Source of the DNA: CBIHON01 sp966211965 | Lineage (GTDB): Bacteria; Pseudomonadota; Gammaproteobacteria; Burkholderiales; Burkholderiaceae_D | DNA length: 64,000 nucleotides | NCBI GenBank assembly: GCA_966211965.1 | Contig: CBIHON010000026.1 | Location: 14,760 to 78,759 of the forward strand | Direction of reading: 5' to 3' | Shown here: positions 1 through 9,140 of the stretch, piece by piece | Layout: each line of letters opens with the position of its first letter | How positions within the stretch are numbered: the stretch's first letter is position 1 | Program-made: the position numbers and the translations under genes | The notes under the pieces: generated by a model | Told to the model about the DNA's origin: nothing | Databases searched by the model: none | The model's input: only the letters and a program-made list of their open reading frames with translations

Positions 1-926
1 ACCAGTCGCGCTGGCTGGCATTTCAAAACGATGAGCTGGACGTGTTCCAGTTGTATGGTCCGCTCGCGCCGCAGGCTCTGACCGAGGGAAAACTCAAGCC
101 GGAATTCGTCAAGAAAGGCGTGCAGCTGTCGCGCATCGTCGATCCCGAGCTCAGCTATTACTACTGGAATATGCAAGACCCGGTACTGGGCGGATTGAGC
201 AAGGAAAAAATCGCATTGCGGCGCGCGATCGCGATGGCCTACAACGTGCGCGAAGAAATAAAAGTAGTCTGGAACGACCAGGCGGTTGCCCTGGAATATC
301 CGATCCCGCCGGGCGTGGTCGGCCATGATCCCGATTACAAGAGCAGCGTGCAGTACGATCCGTTGGCGGCCAATGCCTTGCTCGACAAATTCGGCTACAA
401 GAAGGGCAGTGACGGCTTCCGTACGCTGCCGGACGGCAAACCGCTGGAAGTGCGCTACTCGGCAAGGGCCGATTCGCTCGGCCAGCAGCAGGCGGAAATG
501 TGGCGCAAGGCTTATGCGGCGCTGGCGATCCGCATGAGCAGCGACGTACGCCCCTTCCCCGAACTGACCAAGGCGGAAAAGCAATGCAAGATCCAATCGC
601 GCACCTCGCCCTGGCTCGCCGATTACCCGGACGGCGATAATTTCATGCAGTTGTTCTATGGCCCGAACATCGCGCAAACCAATAACGGCTGCAGCAAGAT
701 CCCCGAGTACGATGCGCTGTATCGGCAATCGCAAAAAATGCCGGCCGGGCCGGAGCGCGATCTGCTATACCACAAGATGGCGCGCATTCTCGAGGTGGTC
801 AACCCGAATCGCCTGGGCTATGCGCGCTATCGCAATATGCTGGCGCAGCAGCGCGTGATCGGCTACAAGGCGCATCCCATCCTGCCCGCGGTGTGGATGT
901 ATTTCGATATTGAAAAGCGCAAGTAA
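1..926 (+). CDS. ABC transporter substrate-binding protein, family 5 (partial, 5' end outside window)
   Basis: This is the C-terminal part of a periplasmic solute-binding protein of the OppA/DppA type (SBP_bac_5), which would deliver peptides or similar solutes to the permeases encoded next. The frame is open from base 3 to the TAA at 924-926, and residues before any start codon (WLAFQNDELDVFQLYGP) already fit the family, so the gene begins upstream of the window. Typical features are the hinge-region phrase around MQDPVLGG and a late segment with WLADYPDGDNFMQLFYGPN, which in this family lines the ligand pocket. The permease gene follows 33 bases downstream on the same strand. The ligand cannot be told from sequence. 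Confidence 0.9.
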   Translation, partial: QSRWLAFQNDELDVFQLYGPLAPQALTEGKLKPEFVKKGVQLSRIVDPELSYYYWNMQDPVLGGLSKEKIALRRAIAMAYNVREEIKVVWNDQAVALEYPIPPGVVGHDPDYKSSVQYDPLAANALLDKFGYKKGSDGFRTLPDGKPLEVRYSARADSLGQQQAEMWRKAYAALAIRMSSDVRPFPELTKAEKQCKIQSRTSPWLADYPDGDNFMQLFYGPNIAQTNNGCSKIPEYDALYRQSQKMPAGPERDLLYHKMARILEVVNPNRLGYARYRNMLAQQRVIGYKAHPILPAVWMYFDIEKRK

Positions 927-959
927 ATCGATGTCATCGATATCGCCCAAGGAACAACC

Positions 960-1898
960 ATGACCGCCTATCTCCTGCGCCGCTTGTGGCAAATGGCGCC
1001 GACCCTGCTCGGCGTGATCCTGCTCGTTTTCATCCTGTTCAATTGGGTTGGCGGCGATCCGGCCTATATCCTGGCCGGCAAAATCTCCAACCCGGAGCAG
1101 ATCGCCAACATCCGCAAACAGCTCGGCATCGATCAGCCATTTCATGTGCAGCTATGGATCTTCATCAAGCAGATCGCCACCTTCGATTTCGGCGCCAGCT
1201 GGAGTACCGGCGAATCGGTCGCCAACGTGATCGGCACCCGTCTCGGCCCCTCGCTGACGGTGCTGGTCCCGCTGACGATACTGGAAACCTTGTTCGCCGT
1301 TGCGCTGGCGCTGGCGATTGCCTTCGTGCGCGGCTCGCTCACCGACCGCGCGGTGATGGTGGCCTGCACCGTCGGCATGTCGATCAGCATCCTGGTCTAT
1401 ATCATCGTGTTCCAGTACTGGTTTGCCTACAAGCTTGGCTTGTTTCCCGTACAGGGTTGGGGCAGGAGTTTTAGCGAAAACCTGTTCCGCTATTCGTCCC
1501 TGCCGATCCTGATCGCGCTGGCAGTCGGCATCGCGCCCAACCTGCGCCTGTTCCGCACTTTCGTGCTGGATGAAATCAACCAGGACTATGTGCGCACCGC
1601 ACGCGCCAAGGGCCTGTCTGAAACCCGTATCCTGTGGATGCATGTGCTGCGCAACGCCTCGATTCCGATCATTACGCACGTGATGTCGAACCTGCCCGCG
1701 CTCCTGATCGGCGCCTTCCTGATCGAGCGCTTCTTTTCGATCCCGGGAATCGGACGCGAAGTGATTCTCGCGGTCGAACGAAGCGACTTCCCTGTGATCA
1801 AGGCGATCACCGTGTACGTCGCGATGGCGACCATGCTGTTCAACCTGTTGACCGACCTGATGTACCGGCTGGTCGACCCGCGCGTACAACTGCAATAG
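960..1898 (+). CDS. ABC transporter permease, OppB/DppB type
   Basis: This 312-residue inner-membrane permease is the first of two transmembrane subunits of the importer. It has an N-terminal membrane anchor, the usual extracytoplasmic segment with NPEQIANIRKQLGIDQP, and about six membrane helices. The cytoplasmic EAA-type coupling loop is visible as RTARAKGLSETRILWMH, where the ATPase docks. The ATG at 960 follows a purine-rich site (AAGGAAC). The family's usual length is 300-340 residues, so it is intact. It lies between the binding protein and the second permease and is probably co-transcribed with both. Confidence 0.93.
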   Translation: MTAYLLRRLWQMAPTLLGVILLVFILFNWVGGDPAYILAGKISNPEQIANIRKQLGIDQPFHVQLWIFIKQIATFDFGASWSTGESVANVIGTRLGPSLTVLVPLTILETLFAVALALAIAFVRGSLTDRAVMVACTVGMSISILVYIIVFQYWFAYKLGLFPVQGWGRSFSENLFRYSSLPILIALAVGIAPNLRLFRTFVLDEINQDYVRTARAKGLSETRILWMHVLRNASIPIITHVMSNLPALLIGAFLIERFFSIPGIGREVILAVERSDFPVIKAITVYVAMATMLFNLLTDLMYRLVDPRVQLQ

Positions 1899-1906
1899 GA
1901 ATGGGC

Positions 1907-3007
1907 ATGAGCAATATGGGAACCCGGGTTTCGCCCGGACTATGGGCACTGGCATGGCGGCGTTTGCGCGCCGACCGCATCGCGATGGCAGCGCTGGGAC
2001 TGGTTCTGCTGTACCTGGTAACGCTGGTCCTGTCGTCCACAGGTTTACTGGCCGCCGATTGGGAAAACGAAGTCGGCGTCAATTATGCGCCGCCCGCCTT
2101 CATCGGCGCACAAGCCGGTGCGACAAGCGTGGATAAAAGGCTCGACGGGCCGCCGCCGGAAAATCCCTTCGATCCGCTGGCCGACGTCATCCGCGAGCTG
2201 CGCGCCACCATCACACCGGCAGCACCGGCCGTCAATGACTACGGCATCCCCGATCCATTGGAAAAGGAATTATCGGAAATCCGGCGCGAGCTGGACAAAA
2301 GCGCGAAGAAAGCCGTCACGCAACGCCAGACCACCCTGCCCTTCGGCGCCGACAAATGGGGCCACGACGTCATCAAGAAAACCATCAAGGGCGCCGAGAC
2401 TTCCATCGTCGTGGGCTTGGTTGCCGCCTTGCTGGCGACATTCCTGGGAACGGTTTTCGGCGCGGTGTCGGGTTACTTCGGTTCCTGGGTCGATGATTTT
2501 TTCAATTGGTTTTACAGCATCTTCACCTCGGTCCCGTACCTGCTGCTGATCCTGGCGGTTGCCGCCGTGCTCCAGCAAAAGGGCGTGCTGACCATCGTGC
2601 TGATATTGGGCCTCACCGGCTGGACCGGGACTTATCGCCTGATCCGCGCCGAGTACCTGAAGCACAGGACGCGCGAATATGTGCTGGCCGCCGACGCCAT
2701 CGGCGCTTCGCATTGGCGCAAGATGTTTTCGCATATCTTTCCCAACGTCAGCCACGTAGCGCTGGTGCAGATGTCGATCCTGGTGGTCGGCTTCATCAAG
2801 TCCGAAGTGATCCTGAGCTTCCTCGGTTTTGGCGTACCGGTCGGCGTGGTGTCCTGGGGCAGCATGTTGAACGAGGCGCAGAACGAGCTGATACTCGGCA
2901 AGTGGTGGCAGCTGGCTGCGGCAAGCATCGCGATGGCGGTGCTGGTGACGGCATTTTCGCTGTTCACCGATGCTTTGCGCGATGCGCTTGATCCGAAGTT
3001 GAAGTGA
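1907..3007 (+). CDS. ABC transporter permease, OppC/DppC type
   Basis: This is the second permease of the importer, about 366 residues. It has an N-terminal helix (residues about 20-45), then a long periplasmic insertion of roughly 120 residues, then the conserved five-helix permease core with the coupling loop YVLAADAIGASHWRKM. The insertion makes it longer than a typical OppC and resembles the YejE branch. I chose ATG 1907 because an AGGA sits six bases upstream. An in-frame ATG at 1901 is possible but lies directly on that site. The longer open frame upstream overlaps the previous permease gene and is not coding. Confidence 0.9.
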   Translation: MSNMGTRVSPGLWALAWRRLRADRIAMAALGLVLLYLVTLVLSSTGLLAADWENEVGVNYAPPAFIGAQAGATSVDKRLDGPPPENPFDPLADVIRELRATITPAAPAVNDYGIPDPLEKELSEIRRELDKSAKKAVTQRQTTLPFGADKWGHDVIKKTIKGAETSIVVGLVAALLATFLGTVFGAVSGYFGSWVDDFFNWFYSIFTSVPYLLLILAVAAVLQQKGVLTIVLILGLTGWTGTYRLIRAEYLKHRTREYVLAADAIGASHWRKMFSHIFPNVSHVALVQMSILVVGFIKSEVILSFLGFGVPVGVVSWGSMLNEAQNELILGKWWQLAAASIAMAVLVTAFSLFTDALRDALDPKLK

Positions 3008-3030
3008 TATTTATTATGGCCGAAGGTAGA

Positions 3031-3096
3031 TTCGCAGGATGGGTGAAACCCGTCACCTGCGCGGTGGACCATGATGGGTTTTACCCATCCTGCGAA
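3031..3096. repeat. REP-like palindromic repeat
   Basis: Two arms of about 20 bases, TCGCAGGATGGGTGAAACCC at 3032-3051 and its near-complement at 3075-3095, surround a short GC-rich loop. The core GATGGGT...ACCCATC recurs in the repeat cluster at 40602-40823. It sits between the permease and the ATPase genes of one operon, where such elements often act as mRNA-stabilising hairpins. That role here is inference. Confidence 0.75.
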
Positions 3097-3137
3097 TTCT
3101 GCCGGCGCACGCTACGAGACAGAAAAGAGGAAATGCG

Positions 3138-4838
3138 ATGAACCAGCAGGGCACCTTGCTGCAAGTACGCGATCTGGAGATCAGCTTTCGCATCGATAAA
3201 AAAAACAGCTTCGCTGCCGTCAAGGGCATTTCCTTCGATATCCCGCGCAACACGACAGTCGCGCTGGTCGGCGAATCAGGCAGCGGCAAATCGGTCAGCG
3301 CGCTCGCGGTGATGGGCTTGCTGCCGCCCGAGAATGCCATCGTCGCGGCCACCAGCCGCATCGAATTCGAAGGCCGTAACCTGCTGGCGCTGAGCACGCC
3401 GGAAAGGCGGCAGTTGTGCGGCAAGGACATCTCGATGATTTTCCAGGAGCCGATGACATCGCTGAACCCGGTATTTACCGTGGGCTTTCAAATCGGCGAG
3501 GTATTGCGTCTGCATATGGGCATGAACGCCAGGGCTGCCCGTGCCCGCGCAATCGCGCTGCTGGAAGAGGTCGGCATTCCAGCCGCCGCCGACCGCATTG
3601 ACGCCTATCCCAGCCAACTATCGGGGGGCCAGCAACAGCGCGTGATGATCGCAATGGCAATTGCCTGCGAACCGAAACTGCTGATTGCCGACGAGCCGAC
3701 CACGGCGCTTGACGTCACGATACAAAAGCAGATCATCGATTTGATCAATGCGCTGCGCCGGCGCCGCCAGATGTCGGTCCTGTTCATCACCCACGACCTG
3801 GCCCTCGTCGGCGAAATGGCAGATCAGGTCATCGTGATGCGCAACGGCGAGATTCGCGAAGCCGGCGAAATCGGCCGGATTTTCGAAGCGCCGCAAGATG
3901 CGTACACCAAGGCCTTGCTGCGCTGTCGTCCTTCGCTGGAGAGCCGGCCCTGGCGCCTGCCGGTGATCGACGATTACCTGGGCGGGCACGCCCGGCCGGA
4001 AACCGACCCGCGCGAGCGGCCGCGCGGCCTCAGCGGCCGGGAGGGGGTCGTGCTCGACGTGCGCAACCTCGGCAAGAGTTTTTACAGCCGCGAAGGCTTG
4101 TTCGGCCATAAGGAATTCCAGGCGGTCAAGGACGTGTCCTTCACCCTGCCCCGCGGCAAGACCCTGGGCGTGGTCGGCGAATCGGGCTCGGGCAAGACCA
4201 CGGTCGGCTTGACGCTGTTGCGTTTGCATCAGGCGACGAGCGGCCAGGCGCTGTTCGAAGGCCGTGACCTGCTGGCGATGCCGGACAAGGAATTCATGCC
4301 GTATAAGCGCCGCATCCAGATCATCTTTCAAAATCCGTATGCCTCGCTCAACCCGCGTTTTACCGTCGAGCAGATTTTGCTGGAGCCGATGCGGATTCAT
4401 CGGGTCGGATCGAACGACGCTGATCGTACCGGGATGGCCGTACAATTGCTGAAAAGAGTCGGCTTGCCGGCCTCTGCGTTGCATCGCTATCCGCATGAAT
4501 TTTCGGGCGGACAGCGGCAGCGCATTGCGATTGCGCGCTGCCTGAGCCTGCGCCCTGAAGTACTGGTATGCGATGAATCGGTGTCAGCGCTGGACGTGTC
4601 GGTGCAGGCTCAAGTCTTGAACCTGCTGCAGGATTTACAGGAAGAATTCGGCATGAGTTATATTTTCATCTCGCATGATCTGGCGGTAGTCAAGTACCTC
4701 GCGGACCAGGTGATGGTGATGCATGAGGGCAAGGTAGTGGAAATGGGGGATTCGGATGCGTTGTACGGGAACCCGCAGCATCCTTATACGCGAGCCTTGC
4801 TGGGAGCGGTTCCGAAGGGCCGATCGGGTTCCGGGTGA
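3138..4838 (+). CDS. Fused double ATP-binding ABC protein (DppD-DppF/YejF type)
   Basis: This 566-residue cytoplasmic ATPase carries both nucleotide-binding domains of a peptide-type importer in one chain. Domain 1 has Walker A GESGSGKS, signature LSGGQQQR and Walker B LLIADEPTTALD. Domain 2 (from about residue 310) has Walker A GESGSGKTT, signature FSGGQRQR and VLVCDESVSALD, in which Glu is kept and the usual Pro is replaced by Ser. Each domain is followed by the oligopeptide-transporter C-terminal segment. Together with the long second permease, the fused architecture points to the Yej-like branch of peptide transporters. It closes the four-gene operon. A weak AGAGG lies upstream of the ATG. 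Confidence 0.93.
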   Translation: MNQQGTLLQVRDLEISFRIDKKNSFAAVKGISFDIPRNTTVALVGESGSGKSVSALAVMGLLPPENAIVAATSRIEFEGRNLLALSTPERRQLCGKDISMIFQEPMTSLNPVFTVGFQIGEVLRLHMGMNARAARARAIALLEEVGIPAAADRIDAYPSQLSGGQQQRVMIAMAIACEPKLLIADEPTTALDVTIQKQIIDLINALRRRRQMSVLFITHDLALVGEMADQVIVMRNGEIREAGEIGRIFEAPQDAYTKALLRCRPSLESRPWRLPVIDDYLGGHARPETDPRERPRGLSGREGVVLDVRNLGKSFYSREGLFGHKEFQAVKDVSFTLPRGKTLGVVGESGSGKTTVGLTLLRLHQATSGQALFEGRDLLAMPDKEFMPYKRRIQIIFQNPYASLNPRFTVEQILLEPMRIHRVGSNDADRTGMAVQLLKRVGLPASALHRYPHEFSGGQRQRIAIARCLSLRPEVLVCDESVSALDVSVQAQVLNLLQDLQEEFGMSYIFISHDLAVVKYLADQVMVMHEGKVVEMGDSDALYGNPQHPYTRALLGAVPKGRSGSG

Positions 4839-5156
4839 GCGGGAGCGCAGAGGTAAAATCCCTGAAACACTAAAAATGCACTTGTCATCCCAGCGGCCCT
4901 TTTCGTGCACACTTGATGCCGATGATTGGCGATGTAGGATGCATGACGAAAGATGCTGGGTCCCAGCATTCGCCGGGACGACGCGAAAGCGGATTGTCAT
5001 GAAAGGTTGCCCAGACGCCGCCGACACCCTACAATCTCGCGCAGTTCGATAAGAGAACGTAACGGAAGTTCTAATCAAAACACGTATTCATGTGCTTTCC
5101 GAGCCAATTCCGGCCCGAAAGTCGCATAGAATGTGACAGGCACATTTGGAGTCAAT
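4839..5156. repeat. Gene-free stretch with a degenerate dispersed repeat
   Basis: No gene is supported between the ABC ATPase and fabI. Around 4880-4985 lies a sequence of the common proteobacterial dispersed-repeat type: a CTTGTCATCCCAGCG start and, at 4953-4969, the perfect palindrome ATGCTGGGTCCCAGCAT followed by TCGCCGGGACGACG. The arms are degenerate, so this is an old copy. The last 60 bases before fabI should hold its promoter, but I see no clear consensus hexamers. Confidence 0.5.
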
Positions 5157-5948
5157 ATGGCATTCCTGCAAGGCAAAAAAATTCTGATCACCGGCTTGTT
5201 GTCCAACCGCTCCATCGCCTACGGCATCGCCCAAGCCTGCAAGCGCGAAGGCGCCGAGCTGGCCTTTACCTATGTCGGCGACCGCTTCAAGGACCGCATC
5301 GCCGACTTCGCCAAGGAATTCGGCAGCGAATTGACTTTTGACTGCGACGTCAGCAGCGACGAACAAATCAACGCACTGTTTGCCGATCTGGCCAAGTCCT
5401 GGGATCACCTCGACGGCCTGGTCCACTCGATCGGTTTTGCCCCGCGCGAAGCGATTGCCGGGGACTTTCTGGAGGGGTTCTCGCGCGAAGGTTTCCGCGT
5501 CGCCCACGATATTTCGGCTTACAGCTTTCCGGCGCTGGCCAAGGCGGCGCTGCCGATGCTGCGCCAGAATTCCTCGCTGCTGACCCTGAGCTACCTCGGC
5601 GCGGTGCGCGCCATCCCCTACTACAACACGATGGGCCTGGCCAAGGCCTCGCTCGAAGCGAGCGTGCGCTACCTGGCTGAAGCACTGGGCAAAAAAGGCA
5701 TCCGCGCCAATGCCATCTCGGCCGGCCCGATCAAGACCCTGGCCGCCAGCGGCATCAAGGACTTCGGCAAATTGCTCGGCTTTGCCGCCGCCCACGCCCC
5801 GCTGCGCCGCAACGTGACGATCGAGGAAGTCGGCAATGTTGCCGCCTTCCTGCTGTCGGACCTGGCCAGCGGCGTCACCGGCGAAATCTCGTATGTCGAC
5901 GGCGGCTTCTCGCACGTGATGGGCTTGAACGAAGAAGACTACAAATAA
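5157..5948 (+). CDS. fabI: Enoyl-[acyl-carrier-protein] reductase (NADH)
   Basis: FabI performs the last step of each fatty-acid elongation cycle, reducing trans-2-enoyl-ACP to acyl-ACP with NADH in the cytoplasm. The 263-residue protein is of normal length. It has the modified nucleotide-binding start GLLSNRSIAYGIA and the short-chain reductase active site with Tyr146, Tyr156 and Lys163, at the numbering of the E. coli enzyme. An open frame runs further upstream, but ATG 5157 is preceded by GGAG at the right distance and gives the canonical MAFLQGKKIL start. This is the target of triclosan and of some diazaborines. It appears monocistronic, followed by a strong hairpin. Confidence 0.97.
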   Translation: MAFLQGKKILITGLLSNRSIAYGIAQACKREGAELAFTYVGDRFKDRIADFAKEFGSELTFDCDVSSDEQINALFADLAKSWDHLDGLVHSIGFAPREAIAGDFLEGFSREGFRVAHDISAYSFPALAKAALPMLRQNSSLLTLSYLGAVRAIPYYNTMGLAKASLEASVRYLAEALGKKGIRANAISAGPIKTLAASGIKDFGKLLGFAAAHAPLRRNVTIEEVGNVAAFLLSDLASGVTGEISYVDGGFSHVMGLNEEDYK

Positions 5949-5960
5949 AGTATTGAGAAT

Positions 5961-5996
5961 TGCAGGGTTGGACGGCTTGGGCCGTGCAACCCTGCA
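5961..5996 (+). terminator. Hairpin after fabI
   Basis: TGCAGGGTTG (5961-5970) pairs with CAACCCTGCA (5987-5996), and ACGGC/GCCGT pair inside around a TTGG loop, giving about 15 base pairs with one mismatch. The following sequence (CAGAATTCAGATTTT) has only a weak T run, so this could be a terminator or an mRNA-end hairpin. Confidence 0.6.
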
Positions 5997-6298
5997 CAGA
6001 ATTCAGATTTTGCAAGCCCCGATTCAAAATAATTCCACATTTAATTTCATTCCCCTGTAGAATGCCGCCTGTGCGATGCAACATGAACGCACATTGCAGC
6101 ATCGCGAACCCTAAGCATTAACGATTAAGCCCTCCCGCCTCCTGGTGTTGAATTTTGAACACCGTCCCGGCGCAAAGCTTTCTGTGCCGAAATCTCTCAG
6201 AGTTTTCTCAGTTGTTTCGTTGGTTGGCGTTGCATTTTTGCGTTCGCGCACACTTCTTTGAAGAAGTCGCGGGACGCTGATTTATACGAAAGAAGATA
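5997..6298 (+). other. Long untranslated leader region of the RhlE-type helicase gene
   Basis: About 300 bases contain no supported gene. A small perfect hairpin, ACTTCTT/AAGAAGT at 6252-6267, lies about 30 bases before the helicase start. The start itself is preceded by AAGAAG. Long structured leaders are common for DEAD-box helicase mRNAs and can be autoregulatory or cold-responsive. That role here is inference, and I see no clear promoter hexamers. Confidence 0.4.
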
Positions 6299-7702
6299 AT
6301 GACTTTTGAAGCACTTGGTCTCCACCCGTCCATCCTTAAAGCACTTGGCGAAGCCGGATACACCAAACCTACCGCCGTCCAGGCACAAGCTGTCCCTGCC
6401 GCGATAGAAGGCCGCGACCTGCTGGTCTCCTCCCAGACCGGCTCCGGCAAAACCGCGGCATTCATGCTGCCCGCCCTGCACAAATTCGCCTCCGCCGAAC
6501 CAGCGCCTGTCGCTGCCGGCAAAACCCCGAATCAGGAAGCCCAATCGGCCCGCTCGCGCGGCGAGCGTCCGCGCTTCAAGCCTGCACAGCCGAAGATGCT
6601 GGTGTTGACGCCGACCCGCGAACTGGCGCTGCAAGTGACCACCGCGACCGACAAATACAGCGCCTACATGAAGCGCGTGAAAGCCATCTCCATCCTGGGC
6701 GGCATGCCCTATCCGAAACAGATGCAATTGCTGGCCAAGAATCCCGAGATCCTGGTTGCCACCCCTGGCCGTCTGATCGATCATATGGAGTCGGGCAAAA
6801 TCGACTTCTCGCAATTGCAGATCCTGGTGCTGGACGAAGCTGACCGCATGCTGGACATGGGTTTCATCGACGATATCGAAAAGATCGTCGAGGCGACGCC
6901 GGACTCTCGCCAAACCATGCTGTTCTCGGCAACGCTCGACGGCGTGGTCGGCAACATGGCCAAGCGCATCACCAAGAGCCCCCTGATCATCCAGATCACA
7001 AGCTCTACCACCCGGCATGAAAACATCCAGCAGCGCGTGCATTTCGTCGACGACCTGTCGCACAAGAACCGCCTGCTCGACCATCTGCTGCGCGATGCGA
7101 CCCTGGATCAAGCCGTCGTGTTTACCGCCACCAAGCGCGACGCCGACAACATCGCCGACCGCCTGAACATCGCCGGTTTCGCTGCCGCCGCACTGCATGG
7201 CGACATGCACCAAGGCGCGCGCAACCGCACTCTCGACGGCATGCGCCGCGGCCAGGTCAAGGTATTGGTGGCCACCGACGTCGCCGCACGCGGCATCGAC
7301 GTACCGACGATCACCCACGTGTTCAACTACGATCTGCCGAAATTCCCGGAAGACTACGTGCACCGCATCGGCCGAACCGGCCGCGCCGGCCGCAACGGCG
7401 TCGCCGTGTCGCTGGTCAATCACGCAGAAGGCATGAACGTCAAACGCATCGAGCGCTTTACCAAGCAATTGATCCCGGTCGACGTCATCGAAGGCTTCGA
7501 GCCGAAGAAGACGGGATCGGCGCCGCGTTCGAGCCAGCGTCCGGGCGGCTGGAAGCCGGGCGACAATCGCGGATCGGGCAAGCCGGGTCAGCGCACCTTC
7601 AGCAAGCCAGGTTCGGGACCGCGTAAAGACGGCGGCGGCTACAAGGGTGCCGGCGCGCGTTCGGGCGATGGCGGTGCGCGTCGCTCTTACGGCGACCGTT
7701 AA
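6299..7702 (+). CDS. rhlE: DEAD-box ATP-dependent RNA helicase, RhlE type
   Basis: This 467-residue cytoplasmic RNA helicase remodels RNA structure, with family roles in ribosome assembly and mRNA turnover. All core motifs are present: a Q motif near TKPTAVQAQAVP, Walker A SSQTGSGKT, DEAD box VLDEADRMLDMGF, SAT in LFSATLD, and motifs V and VI in VATDVAARGIDVP and HRIGRTGRAG. A basic insertion of about 30 residues after Walker A and a Gly/Lys/Arg-rich tail of about 70 residues fit the RhlE branch, where the tail contacts RNA. The gene is monocistronic, with a long leader and a strong terminator. Confidence 0.92.
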   Translation: MTFEALGLHPSILKALGEAGYTKPTAVQAQAVPAAIEGRDLLVSSQTGSGKTAAFMLPALHKFASAEPAPVAAGKTPNQEAQSARSRGERPRFKPAQPKMLVLTPTRELALQVTTATDKYSAYMKRVKAISILGGMPYPKQMQLLAKNPEILVATPGRLIDHMESGKIDFSQLQILVLDEADRMLDMGFIDDIEKIVEATPDSRQTMLFSATLDGVVGNMAKRITKSPLIIQITSSTTRHENIQQRVHFVDDLSHKNRLLDHLLRDATLDQAVVFTATKRDADNIADRLNIAGFAAAALHGDMHQGARNRTLDGMRRGQVKVLVATDVAARGIDVPTITHVFNYDLPKFPEDYVHRIGRTGRAGRNGVAVSLVNHAEGMNVKRIERFTKQLIPVDVIEGFEPKKTGSAPRSSQRPGGWKPGDNRGSGKPGQRTFSKPGSGPRKDGGGYKGAGARSGDGGARRSYGDR

Positions 7703-7714
7703 AACAGACCGCTT

Positions 7715-7745
7715 AAAAAAGAGACCGCTTCGGCGGTCTTTTTTG
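7715..7745 (+). terminator. Rho-independent terminator
   Basis: AGACCGC (7722-7728), the stable tetraloop TTCG, GCGGTCT (7733-7739) and a T run. A-rich sequence upstream of the stem also allows function for the convergent senA-like gene, which ends at 7790. Confidence 0.93.
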
Positions 7746-7789
7746 TTGGAACTCAACGTTGATTTTTAAAGTTGGACTTTCTCCGCCGT

Positions 7790-8986
7790 TCATGGGGCGC
7801 ACGTCCTGAATCCTATGAACATGTCATCCCGCTCCGGCAAATAAAAATTCCGATGCTTGGCGGAGCGCATCCGCGGCTGCGTTGCGAACGAGGCGCCGCG
7901 CACCGCCTGATGGGTCATGAACCAGGGTGCGGAGTATTCCCGATAGCGGTCCGCTTCGAATCCCGGATAGGGTTCGAAAGGGGTGCAAGTCCATTCCCAC
8001 AAATCGCCCCAGCGCAAGGCGGCATGCCCCGACTGCGCCGCATATTCCCATTCGGCCTCGCTCGGCAAGCGGCGTCCGGCCCAGGTGCAGTAGGCCTGCG
8101 CCTCGAACAGGCTGACGTGGCGCACCGGCTCGTTGGGCGGCAAGGCGGTCTGCATGCCGAAGCGCTCGCAACGCCAGTGCCGGCCGTCTCGCAGCCAGTC
8201 GCGCGGCGCGGAACGCTCCTGCCGCATCAGCCAGGCGCGTCCGGCCATGGTCCAGAATTGCGGATGCTGATAGCCGCCATCGGCGATGAATTCACTGTAT
8301 TGCGCATTCGATACCAGCGTCGAATCCAGCTTGAACGGCGCCACGTAACAGGGATGCGCCCACTTTTCATTGTCGAATACGAAGCCCTCGTCCGGCTTGC
8401 TGCCCAGCTCAACGGTACCGCCAGGAAAGCGAATCTCGCCCTGCGACCAAGCTGGAATCGATCGCTTCGCCAACTGCGGCGGCATCAGCACTCCCAGGGT
8501 CTGCAGCATATGGGCCAGGGCTTCGCCATGCATGTCCTCATATGCCAGCGCCAGACGATAGGGATACAGTACTCCCGCTTGGTTCGGCGCCCGGCTCAAT
8601 TTATCCAGCACGCGGTCCAGCACTTCATGGCAATAGGTTTTCAAGGCTCCGGTGCTCGGCAAATCCAGCGCCCAGCGTGCGCGATGCGGCACCGTATTGG
8701 AATCGAACCAGTCGTCGCCTTTGGTCAGCAAGGAACCGCGCTGGGCGGCGGCAGGATCGCTGGACAAGGCCTCGCGCAGGATGAACCATTCGGCAAACCA
8801 TGCCATGCGTCCCAGTTCCCACAGCGGTGGATTGACGATGGCGAGCCGCGGCACCTTGCCCGGGGTATCCAGCCCTGCCGACTGGAAACACTCGAACAGC
8901 ACCAGCGTGTACTCGCGCGCATCCTGCAAGATGCTGGCCAGTTCACCCGGCTTGGCGTTTCTGAAAGATGTATTCATCGAAGTCAT
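7790..8986 (-). CDS. senA: EgtB-family protein, probable selenoneine synthase (SenA-like)
   Basis: This 398-residue protein has an N-terminal DinB-like domain and a C-terminal formylglycine-enzyme-type domain (RHVSLFEAQAYCTWAGRRLP, WEWTCTPFEPYPGF, VRGASFATQPRMRS). This is the architecture of EgtB and of SenA, the non-haem iron enzyme that joins hercynine to a selenosugar. SenA is preferred over EgtB because the gene is divergent from selD and a canonical egtB occurs elsewhere in the window. Collinear alignment with that EgtB places Arg60 and Tyr149 at two of the three iron-binding histidines (His53, His141); only His153 is kept. Each change is one transition away from His. The protein may be divergent or inactive. 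ATG 8986 and ATG 8977 are both possible starts. Confidence 0.7.
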   Translation of the reverse strand: MTSMNTSFRNAKPGELASILQDAREYTLVLFECFQSAGLDTPGKVPRLAIVNPPLWELGRMAWFAEWFILREALSSDPAAAQRGSLLTKGDDWFDSNTVPHRARWALDLPSTGALKTYCHEVLDRVLDKLSRAPNQAGVLYPYRLALAYEDMHGEALAHMLQTLGVLMPPQLAKRSIPAWSQGEIRFPGGTVELGSKPDEGFVFDNEKWAHPCYVAPFKLDSTLVSNAQYSEFIADGGYQHPQFWTMAGRAWLMRQERSAPRDWLRDGRHWRCERFGMQTALPPNEPVRHVSLFEAQAYCTWAGRRLPSEAEWEYAAQSGHAALRWGDLWEWTCTPFEPYPGFEADRYREYSAPWFMTHQAVRGASFATQPRMRSAKHRNFYLPERDDMFIGFRTCAP

Positions 8987-9140
8987 CGCTTGGATTCTTG
9001 CGGCAAGGAGTGCGTCCCATTATCGGCCTCGTCTTGGCAAAAGCCAACCACACGCGGCTTTTCGTCCAGCACCATGAGTAGACTGTAATAGTTGGAGTTG
9101 ATGGATAATTGCAGGCATTCCGCATCAACCAAAGAGACCC

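Noticed and set aside
1152..1955. Antisense open frame over the permease genes
   Set aside because: Low-complexity His/Gln/Arg-rich translation typical of a shadow frame.
5997..6298. Small RNA gene in the helicase leader
   Set aside because: No clear promoter plus terminator pair inside the region.
7790..8986. Second ordinary EgtB for ergothioneine
   Set aside because: A complete egtB lies with egtD elsewhere; selD adjacency and motif wording favour the SenA branch, though the altered iron ligands leave activity open.
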